Source of the DNA: Leptasterias polaris
Taxonomy: Eukaryota > Echinodermata > Asteroidea > Forcipulatida > Asteriidae
Direction of reading: 5' to 3'
Length of the DNA stretch: 64,000 bases
NCBI GenBank assembly: GCA_037783415.1
Contig: JAZGTN010000211.1
Coordinates: 496,001 to 560,000, forward strand
The notes beneath the pieces are model-generated. The model was not told the origin of the DNA. It did not search any database and saw only the letters and a program-made list of their open reading frames with translations. The translations under genes and the position numbers were made by a program. Numbering within the stretch: position 1 is the first letter of the stretch; each line of letters begins with the position of its first letter. Below are positions 54,360-64,000 of this stretch, piece by piece.

Positions 54360-56644
54360 GATGCATTCACTACATGATATCATAGAACTGCAGACTGGAA
54401 TACTTTATCTTTGATTCTAAACCACAGTGGGTGATCAGACAGTAGGAGGGTTGACTGTGTACCTTGTAGATGCATTCACTACATGATATCATAGAACTGC
54501 AGAATGGAATAGTTTAATCTATGATTCTAAACAACAGTGGATGATTAGACAGTAGGAGGGTTGACTGTGTACTATGTAGATGCATTCACTACATGATATC
54601 ATAGAACTGCAGACTGGAATAGTTTATCTATGATTCTAAACCACAGTGGTTGATCAGACAGTAGGAAGGTTGACTGTGTACTATGTACATGTTGATGCAT
54701 TCACTACATGATATCATAGAACTGCAGAATGGAATAGTTTATGTATGATTCTAAACCACAGTGGGTGATCAGACAGTAGGAGTGTTGACTGTGTACTATT
54801 TAGATGCATTCACTACATGATATCATATTATTGCAGAATGGAATAATTTATCTTTGATTCTAAACCACGGTGGATGATTAGACAGTAGGAGGGTTGACTG
54901 TGTACTATGCACCTTGTAGATGCATTCACTACATGATATCATAGAACTGCAGACTGGAATAGTTTATGTATGATTCTAAACAACAGTGAGTGATCAGACA
55001 GTAGGAGGGTTGACTGTATACTATGTAGATGCATTCACTACATGATATCATATTATTGCAGAATGGAATAATTTATCTTTGATTCTAAACCACGGTGGAT
55101 GATTAGACAGTAGGAGGGTTGACTGTGTACTATGTACATGTAGATGCATTCACTACATGATATCATAGAACTGCAGAATTGAATAGTTTATCTATGATTC
55201 TAAACAACAGTGGATGATTAGACAGTAGGAGGGTTGACTGTGTACTATGTAGATGCATTCACTACATGATATCATATTATTGCAGACTGGAATAGTTTAT
55301 CTATGATTCTAAACCACAGTGGTTGATCAGACATTAGGATGGTTGACTTTGTACTATGTAAATGTAGATGCATTCACTACATGATATCATAGAACTGCAG
55401 ACTGGAATAGTTTATTTATGATTGTAAACAACAGTGGGTGATTAGAAAGTAGGAGGGTTGACTGTGTACTATGTAGATGCAATCACTACATGATATCATA
55501 GAACTGATGCCTGGAATAATTTATCTTTGATTCTAAACCACAGTGGGTGATCAGACAGTAGGAGGGTTGACTGTGTACCTTGTAGATGCATTCACTACAT
55601 GATATCATATTATTGCAGAATGGAATAGTTTATCTATGATTCTAAACCACAGTGGTTGATCAGACAGTAGGAGGGTTGACTGTGTACTATGTAGATGCAT
55701 TCACTACATGATATCATATTATTGCAGAATGGAATAGTTTATTTATGATTGTAAACCACAGTGGGTGATTAGACAGTAGGAGGGTTGACTGTGTACTATG
55801 TAGATGCAATCACTACATGATATCATAGAACTGATGCCTGGAATAATTTATCTTTCATTCTAAACCACAGTGGGTGATCAGACAGTAGGAGGGTTGACTG
55901 TGTACTATGTACATGTAGATGCATTCACTACATGATATCATAGAACTGCAGACTGGAATACTTTATCTTTGATTCTAAACCACAGTGGGTGATCAGACAG
56001 TAGGAGGGTTGACTGTGTACTATGTAGATGCATTCACTACATGATATCATATTATTGCAGAATGGAATAATTTATCTTTGATTCTAAACCACTGTGGATG
56101 ATTAGACAGTAGGAGGGTTGACTGTGTACTATGTACATGTAGATGCATTCACTACATGATATCATAGAACTGCAGAATGGAATAGTTTATCTATGATTCT
56201 AAACAACAGTGGATGATTAGACAGTAGGAGGGTTGACAGTGTACTATGTAGATGCATTCACTACAAGATATCATATTATTGCAGACTGGAATAGTTTATC
56301 TATGATTCTAAACCACAGTGGTTGATCAGACAGTAGGAGGGTTGACTGTGTAATTTGTACATGTAGATGCATTCACTACATGATATCATAGAACTGCAGA
56401 CTGGAATAGTTTATCTATGATTCTAAACCACAGTGGTTGATCAGACAGTAGGAAGGATGACTGTGTACTATGTACATGTTGATGCATTCACTACATGATA
56501 TCATAGAACTGCAGACTGGAATAGTTTATGTATGATTCTAAACAACAGTGAGTGATCAGACAGTAGGAGGGTTGACTGTACTATGTAGATGCATTCACTA
56601 CATGATATCATAGAACTGCAGACTGGAATAGTTTATCTATGATT
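54360..56644 (+). repeat. ~2.3-kb block, copy 1 (offset 7356 bp)
   Basis: Matches 61716-64000. Shared rare variants are AGTTTAATCTATG, TACTATTTAGATGC, TACTATGCACCTTG, GACTGTATACTATG (55011/62367), CATTAGGATGG, AGGAAGGATGAC and the shortened TTGACTGTACTATG. The match probably continues past the window end. Confidence 0.86.
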
Positions 56645-57707
56645 CTAAACCACAGTGGTTGATCAGACAGTAGGAAGGTTGACTGTGTACTATGTACATG
56701 TTGATGCATTCACTACATGATATCATAGAACTGCAGAATGGAATAGTTTATGTATGATTCTAAACCACAGTGGGTGATCAGACAGTAGGAGGGTTGACTG
56801 TGTACTATGTAGATGCATTCACTACATGATATCATATTATTGCAGAATGGAATAATTTATCTTTGATTCTAAACCACGGTGGATGATTAGACAGTAGAGG
56901 GTTGACTGTGTACTATGTACCTTGTAGATGCATTCACTACATGATATCATAGAACTGCAGACTGGAATAGTTTATGTATGATTCTAAACAACAGTGAGTG
57001 ATCAGACAGTAGGAGGGTTGACTGTGTACTATGTACCTTGTAGATGCATTCACTACATGATATCATAGAACTGCAGACTGGAATAGTTTATGTATGATTC
57101 TAAACAACAGTGAGTGATCAGACAGTAGGAGGGTTGACTGTGTACTATGTAGATGCATTCACTACATGATATATTATTGCAGAATGGAATAATTTATCTT
57201 TGATTCTAAACCACGGTGGATGATTAGACAGTAGGAGGGTTGACTGTGTACTATGTACCTTGTAGATGCATTCACTACATGATATCATCGAACTGCAGAC
57301 TGGAATAGTTTATGTATGATTCTAAACAACAGTGAGTGATCAGACAGTAGGAGGGTTGACTGTGTACTATGTAGATGCATTCACTACATGATATCATATT
57401 ATTGCAGAATGGAATAATTTATCTTTGATTCTAAACCACGGTGGATGATTAGACAGTAGGAGGGTTGACTGTGTACTATGTACATGTAGATGCATTCACT
57501 ACATGATATCATAGAACTGATGCCTGGAATAATTTATCTTTGATTCTAAACCACAGTGGTTGATCAGACAGTAGGAGGGTTGACTGTGTACCTTGTAGAT
57601 GCATTCACTACATGATATTATAGAACTGCAGACTGGAATAGTTTATCTATGATTCTAAACCACAGTGGTTGATCAGACAGTAGGAGGGTTGACTGTGTAC
57701 TATGTAA

Positions 57708-58714
57708 ATGTAGATGCATTCACTACATGATATCATATTATTGCAGAATGGAATAGTTTATCTTTGATTCTAAACCACAGTGGGTGATTAGACAGTAGGA
57801 GGGTTGACTGTGTACTATGTACATGTAGATGCATTCTCTACATGATATCATAGAACTGATGCCTGGAATAATTTATCTTTGATTCTAAACCACAGTGGGT
57901 GATCAAACAGTAGGAGGGTTGACTGTGTACTATGTACCTTGTAGATGCATTTACTACATGATATCATAGAACTGCAGAATGGAATAGTTTATCTATTATT
58001 CTAAACAACAGTGGATGATTAGACAGTAGGAGGGTTGACTGTGTACTATGTAGATGCAATCACTACATGATATCATAGAACTGATGCCTGGAATAATTTA
58101 TCTTTGATTCTAAACCACAGTGGGTGATCAAACAGTAGGAGGGTTGACTGTGTACTATGTACCTTGTAGATGCATTTACTACATGATATCATAGAACTGT
58201 AGACTGGAATAGTTTATGTATGATTCTAAACAACAGTGAGTGATCAGACAGTAGGAGGGTTGACTGTGTACTATGTAGATGCATTCACTACATGATATCA
58301 TATTATTGCAGAATGGAATAGTTTTTATTTGATTCTAAACCACAGTGGGTGATTAGACAGTAGGAGGGTTGACTGTGTACCTTGTAGATGCATTCACTAC
58401 ATGATATCATATTATTGCAGAATGTAATAGTTTATCTATGATTCTAAACCACAGTGGTTGATCAGACATTAGGAGGGTTGACTGTGTACCTTGTAGATGC
58501 ATTCACTACACGATATCATAGAACTGAAGACTGGAATAGTTTATGTATGATTCTAAACCACAGTGGTTGATCAGACAGTAGAAGGGTTGACTGTGTACTA
58601 TGTAGATGCATTCACTACATGATATCATATTATTGCAGAATGGAATAGTTTATCTTTGATTCTAAACCACTGTGGTTGATCAGACAGTAGGAGGGTTGAC
58701 TGTGTACTATGTAC
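57708..58714 (+). repeat. 1007-bp unit (9 monomers), tandem copy 1
   Basis: Repeated directly at 58715-59721. Shared rare variants are GATCAAACAGTAGG, GATGCATTTACTAC, GAACTGTAGACTGG (58194/59201), GTTTTTATTTG, GAATGTAATAG and GAACTGAAGACTGG. Base 57707 (A) against 58714 (C) sets the left edge. Confidence 0.88.
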
Positions 58715-59721
58715 ATGTAGATGCATTCACTACATGATATCATATTATTGCAGAATGGAATAGTTTATCTTTGATTCTAAACCACAGTGGGTGATTAGAC
58801 AGTAGGAGGGTTGACTGTGTACTATGTACATGTAGATGCATTCACTACATGATATCATAGAACTGATGCCTGGAATAATTTATCTTTGATTCTAAACCAC
58901 AGTGGGTGATCAAACAGTAGGAGGGTTGACTGTGTACTATGTACCTTGTAGATGCATTTACTACATGATATCATAGAACTGCAGAATGGAATAGTTTATC
59001 TATTATTCTAAACAACAGTGGATGATTAGACAGTAGGAGGGTTGACTGTGTACTATGTAGATGCAATCACTACATGATATCATAGAACTGATGCCTGGAA
59101 TAATTTATCTTTGATTCTAAACCACAGTGGGTGATCAAACAGTAGGAGGGTTGACTGTGTACTATGTACCTTGTAGATGCATTTACTACATGATATCATA
59201 GAACTGTAGACTGGAATAGTTTATGTATGATTCTAAACAACAGTGAGTGATCAGACAGTAGGAGGGTTGACTGTGTACTATGTAGATGCATTCACTACAT
59301 GATATCATATTATTGCAGAATGGAATAGTTTTTATTTGATTCTAAACCACAGTGGGTGATTAGACAGTAGGAGGGTTGACTGTGTACCTTGTAGATGCAT
59401 TCACTACATGATATCATATTATTGCAGAATGTAATAGTTTATCTATGATTCTAAACCACAGTGGTTGATCAGACATTAGGAGGGTTGACTGTGTACCTTG
59501 TAGATGCATTCACTACACGATATCATAGAACTGAAGACTGGAATAGTTTATGTATGATTCTAAACCACAGTGGTTGATCAGACAGTAGAAGGGTTGACTG
59601 TGTACTATGTAGATGCATTCACTACATGATATCATATTATTGCAGAATGGAATAGTTTATCTTTGATTCTAAACCACTGTGGTTGATCAGACAGTAGGAG
59701 GGTTGACTGTGTACTATGTAC
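58715..59721 (+). repeat. 1007-bp unit (9 monomers), tandem copy 2
   Basis: Second copy of 57708-58714. Identity runs a further 30 bp or so and breaks at 59752, where TATTATTGCAG is replaced by TAGAACTGCAG. CATTCTCTAC near 57835 is CATTCACTAC here. Confidence 0.87.
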
Positions 59722-59759
59722 ATGTAGATGCATTCACTACATGATATCATAGAACTGCA

Positions 59760-60370
59760 GACTGGAATAGTTTATCTATGATTCCAAACCACAGTGGTTG
59801 ATCAGACAGTAGGAGGGTTGACTGTGTACCTTGTAGATGCATTCACTACACGAAATCACAGAACTGCAGACTGGAATAGTTTATCTATGATTCTAAACCA
59901 CAGTGGTTGATCAGACAGTAGAAGGGTTGACTTTGTACCTTGTAGATGCATTCACTAAATGATATCATAAAACTGCAGACTGGAATCGTTTTTCTATGAT
60001 TCCAAACCACAGTGGTTGATCAGACAGTAGGAGGGTTGACTGTGTACTATGTAGATTTATTCACTACATGATATCATATTATTGCAGAATGGAATAGTTT
60101 ATCTTTGATTCTAAACCACAGTGGGTGATTAGACAGTAGGAGGGTTGACTGTGTACCTTGTAGATGCATTCACTACATGATATCATAGAACTGCAGAATG
60201 GAATAGTTTATCTATGATTCCAAACCACAGTGGTTGATCAGACAGTAGGAGGGTTGACTGTGTACCTTGTAGATGCATTCACTACACGAAATCACAGAAC
60301 TGCAGACTGGAATAGTTTATCTATGATTCTAAACCACAGTGGTTGATCAGACAGTAGAAGGGTTGACTTT
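59760..60370 (+). repeat. Transitional satellite with a 4-monomer repeat
   Basis: Monomers carrying CACGAAATCACAG occur at about 59849 and 60285, 436 bp apart (four units). They share GATTCCAAACC and GTAGAAGGGTTGAC. Divergence from the main consensus rises from left to right toward 60370. Confidence 0.7.
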
Positions 60371-60960
60371 GTACTAATTAGATGCATTCACCACATGATA
60401 TCATATTATTGCAGGCTGGAATATTTCATCTATGATTCCAAACCACTGTGGTTGATCAGACAGTAGGAGGGTTGACTGTGTACTATGTAGATGCATTCAC
60501 TACATGATATCATATAATTGCAGGCTGGAAGGTTGCATGTATGATTCTAAACTATAGTGGGTGATCAGACAGTAGTAGATTGTTGACTGTGTACTAAGTA
60601 GATGCATTCACCACATGATATCATACTATTGCTGGCTGGAATAGTTTATCTTTGATTCTAAACCACAGTGGGTGATCAGACAGTAGGAGAGTTGACTGTG
60701 TACGTTGTAGATGCATTCAATACATGATATCATATAATTGAAGGCTGGAATAGTGTATCTATGATTGTAAACCACAGTGGGTGATCACAAAGTAGAAGGG
60801 TTATTGACTGTGTACTATGAAGATGCATTCACCACATGATATATTATTGCAGGCTGGAATAGTTTAGCTATGATTCCAAACCACAGTGGTTGATCAGACA
60901 GTAGGAGGGTTGACTTTGTACTATGTAAATGTAGATGCATTCACTACATTATATCATTGA
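60370..60960 (+). repeat. Island of diverged satellite monomers
   Basis: Five or six monomers with many changes seen nowhere else in the window: CATTCACCACATG, GCAGGCTGG, GCTGGCTGGAATAG, AAACTATAGTGG, GTAGTAGATTGTTGAC, GTACGTTGTAG, CATTCAATACATG and AAGGGTTATTGACTG. The order of boxes and the period are kept, so this is the same satellite but older or homogenised separately. Confidence 0.85.
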
Positions 60961-61004
60961 ACTGCAGACTGGAATAGTTTATCTATGATTGTAAACCACA
61001 GTGG

Positions 61005-61738
61005 GTGATTAGACAGTAGGAGGGTTGACTGTGTACTATGTAGATGCATTCACTACATGATATCATAGAACTGCAGACTGGAATAGTTTATCTATGATTC
61101 TAAACCACAGTGGTTGATCAGACAGTAGGAAGGTTGACTGTGTACTATGTACATGTTGATGCATTCACTACATGATATCATAGAACTGCAGAATGGAATA
61201 GTTTATGTATGATTCTAAACCACAGTGGGTGATCAGACAGTAGGAGTGTTGACTGTGTACTATTTAGATGCATTCACTACATGATATCATATTATTGCAG
61301 AATGGAATAATTTATCTTTGATTCTAAACCACGGTGGATGATTAGACAGTAGGAGGGTTGACTGTGTACTATGCACCTTGTAGATGCATTCACTACATGA
61401 TATCATAGAACTGCAGACTGGAATAGTTTATGTATGATTCTAAACAACAGTGAGTGATCAGACAGTAGGAGGGTTGACTGTATACTATGTAGATGCATTC
61501 ACTACATGATATCATATTATTGCAGAATGGAATAATTTATCTTTGATTCTAAACCACGGTGGATGATTAGACAGTAGGAGGGTTGACTGTGTACTATGTA
61601 CATGTAGATGCATTCACTACATGATATCATAGAACTGCAGAATTGAATAGTTTATCTATGATTCTAAACAACAGTGGATGATTAGACAGTAGGAGGGTTG
61701 ACTGTGTACTATGTAGATGCATTCACTACATGATATCA
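61005..61738 (+). repeat. 8-monomer-offset repeat, copy 1 (892 bp)
   Basis: Matches 61897-62630 at offset 892. TACTATTTAGATGC occurs at 61259 and 62151, with TACTATGCACCTTG, GACTGTATACTATG and CAGAATTGAATAG following in the same order. The match breaks where GAACTGCAG replaces TTATTGCAG. Confidence 0.82.
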
Positions 61739-64000
61739 TAGAACTGCAGACTGGAATACTTTATCTTTGATTCTAAACCACAGTGGGTGATCAGACAGTA
61801 GGAGGGTTGACTGTGTACCTTGTAGATGCATTCACTACATGATATCATAGAACTGCAGAATGGAATAGTTTAATCTATGATTCTAAACAACAGTGGATGA
61901 TTAGACAGTAGGAGGGTTGACTGTGTACTATGTAGATGCATTCACTACATGATATCATAGAACTGCAGACTGGAATAGTTTATCTATGATTCTAAACCAC
62001 AGTGGTTGATCAGACAGTAGGAAGGTTGACTGTGTACTATGTACATGTTGATGCATTCACTACATGATATCATAGAACTGCAGAATGGAATAGTTTATGT
62101 ATGATTCTAAACCACAGTGGGTGATCAGACAGTAGGAGTGTTGACTGTGTACTATTTAGATGCATTCACTACATGATATCATATTATTGCAGAATGGAAT
62201 AATTTATCTTTGATTCTAAACCACGGTGGATGATTAGACAGTAGGAGGGTTGACTGTGTACTATGCACCTTGTAGATGCATTCACTACATGATATCATAG
62301 AACTGCAGACTGGAATAGTTTATGTATGATTCTAAACAACAGTGAGTGATCAGACAGTAGGAGGGTTGACTGTATACTATGTAGATGCATTCACTACATG
62401 ATATCATATTATTGCAGAATGGAATAATTTATCTTTGATTCTAAACCACGGTGGATGATTAGACAGTAGGAGGGTTGACTGTGTACTATGTACATGTAGA
62501 TGCATTCACTACATGATATCATAGAACTGCAGAATTGAATAGTTTATCTATGATTCTAAACAACAGTGGATGATTAGACAGTAGGAGGGTTGACTGTGTA
62601 CTATGTAGATGCATTCACTACATGATATCATATTATTGCAGACTGGAATAGTTTATCTATGATTCTAAACCACAGTGGTTGATCAGACATTAGGATGGTT
62701 GACTTTGTACTATGTAAATGTAGATGCATTCACTACATGATATCATAGAACTGCAGACTGGAATAGTTTATTTATGATTGTAAACAACAGTGGGTGATTA
62801 GAAAGTAGGAGGGTTGACTGTGTACTATGTAGATGCAATCACTACATGATATCATAGAACTGATGCCTGGAATAATTTATCTTTGATTCTAAACCACAGT
62901 GGGTGATCAGACAGTAGGAGGGTTGACTGTGTACCTTGTAGATGCATTCACTACATGATATCATATTATTGCAGAATGGAATAGTTTATCTATGATTCTA
63001 AACCACAGTGGTTGATCAGACAGTAGGAGGGTTGACTGTGTACTATGTAGATGCATTCACTACATGATATCATATTATTGCAGAATGGAATAGTTTATTT
63101 ATGATTGTAAACCACAGTGGGTGATTAGACAGTAGGAGGGTTGACTGTGTACTATGTAGATGCAATCACTACATGATATCATAGAACTGATGCCTGGAAT
63201 AATTTATCTTTCATTCTAAACCACAGTGGGTGATCAGACAGTAGGAGGGTTGACTGTGTACTATGTACATGTAGATGCATTCACTACATGATATCATAGA
63301 ACTGCAGACTGGAATACTTTATCTTTGATTCTAAACCACAGTGGGTGATCAGACAGTAGGAGGGTTGACTGTGTACTATGTAGATGCATTCACTACATGA
63401 TATCATATTATTGCAGAATGGAATAATTTATCTTTGATTCTAAACCACTGTGGATGATTAGACAGTAGGAGGGTTGACTGTGTACTATGTACATGTAGAT
63501 GCATTCACTACATGATATCATAGAACTGCAGAATGGAATAGTTTATCTATGATTCTAAACAACAGTGGATGATTAGACAGTAGGAGGGTTGACAGTGTAC
63601 TATGTAGATGCATTCACTACAAGATATCATATTATTGCAGACTGGAATAGTTTATCTATGATTCTAAACCACAGTGGTTGATCAGACAGTAGGAGGGTTG
63701 ACTGTGTAATTTGTACATGTAGATGCATTCACTACATGATATCATAGAACTGCAGACTGGAATAGTTTATCTATGATTCTAAACCACAGTGGTTGATCAG
63801 ACAGTAGGAAGGATGACTGTGTACTATGTACATGTTGATGCATTCACTACATGATATCATAGAACTGCAGACTGGAATAGTTTATGTATGATTCTAAACA
63901 ACAGTGAGTGATCAGACAGTAGGAGGGTTGACTGTACTATGTAGATGCATTCACTACATGATATCATAGAACTGCAGACTGGAATAGTTTATCTATGATT
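61716..64000 (+). repeat. ~2.3-kb block, copy 2 (offset 7356 bp), runs off the window
   Basis: In-register copy of 54360-56644 up to the last base. It overlaps the second copy of the 892-bp repeat, so the two duplications are nested. The array clearly continues beyond base 64000, because the window ends inside a monomer. Confidence 0.86.

Larger units (their letters stand above)
7303..64000 (+). repeat. ~112-bp satellite array, segment right of the LINE
   Basis: About 56.7 kb of uninterrupted monomers in the same orientation as the left segment, roughly 505 units by division. Variable sites recur in linked sets. AATAATTTATCTTTG goes with CCACGGTGG and a following GATTAGAC. The GAACTGATGCCTGG form goes with the linker GATGCAATCACTAC. 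ACATGTTGATGC goes with GTAGGAAGGTTGAC. These haplotypes are strung into higher-order blocks, listed separately. No gene, RNA gene or other mobile element was found anywhere in the segment. Short minus-strand frames, such as those at 9309-9536 and 16001-16228, are identical repeat-derived frames. Confidence 0.97.

Noticed and set aside
1..64000. CRISPR array or a bacterial repeat system
   Set aside because: Repeats are periodic, but there are no unique spacers, no cas genes and no leader. The whole ~112-bp unit is conserved, and the inserted element is a eukaryotic LINE.
1..64000. Tandem-repeat protein gene encoded by the array
   Set aside because: Monomer lengths of 109, 115 and 116 bp are not multiples of three. 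Stops occur in the frames, and no open frame exceeds about 75 codons in satellite sequence.
1..64000. CENP-B box or telomere repeat
   Set aside because: No match to the CENP-B box core (TTCG....A..CGGGA) was seen in the consensus, and there are no TTAGGG-type runs. AGGAGGGTTGAC only resembles a telomere unit superficially.

Overview
This window is almost entirely one satellite DNA array. From base 1 to base 64000, head-to-tail copies of an AT-rich monomer of about 112 bp (commonly 109, 115 or 116 bp) run in one orientation. There is a single interruption: a 5'-truncated non-LTR retrotransposon (LINE) on the minus strand at about 5985-7302. Dividing the satellite length by the mean period gives an estimate of roughly 560 monomers. 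I see no host protein-coding gene, rRNA, tRNA, CRISPR array or prokaryotic operon. The DNA is eukaryotic. The LINE belongs to the CR1/L2-like group of the Jockey superfamily, which points to an animal, probably an aquatic invertebrate or lower chordate. The species cannot be fixed from this sequence.

Layout. 1-5984: satellite containing a 27-monomer block seen twice (offset 3019 bp) and a 5-monomer tandem duplication (558 bp). 5985-7302: LINE fragment with an uninterrupted reverse transcriptase C-terminal frame, a 3' stem-loop and an (ATA)n tail. 7303-28154: satellite with large nested duplications (offsets 6692/6576, 8030 and 3126 bp) and a recurring 14-monomer spacing of 1563 bp. 28155-35760: exact tandem duplication of a 3803 bp block. 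35948-44023: exact tandem duplication of a 4038 bp block. 44.4-57.7 kb: mixed higher-order repeats (offsets 4311 and 660 bp, among others). 57708-59721: tandem duplication of 1007 bp. About 60370-60960: a small island of clearly diverged monomers. 61.0-64.0 kb: an 892 bp offset repeat and a copy of the 54.4-56.6 kb region (offset 7356 bp) that runs off the window end.

How it fits together. The monomers fall into recurring haplotypes defined by linked variants at about six sites. Strings of these haplotypes are copied as blocks of 5 to more than 70 monomers. This is the pattern expected from repeated unequal exchange or segmental amplification. The LINE is the only foreign sequence and was not carried into any other block in view. 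Its open frame and clean junctions suggest a recent insertion. The most unusual features are the multi-scale higher-order structure, the near-invariant 10-bp palindrome in each monomer, and the insertion of the LINE inside that palindrome. I found no evidence of a new protein-based system.
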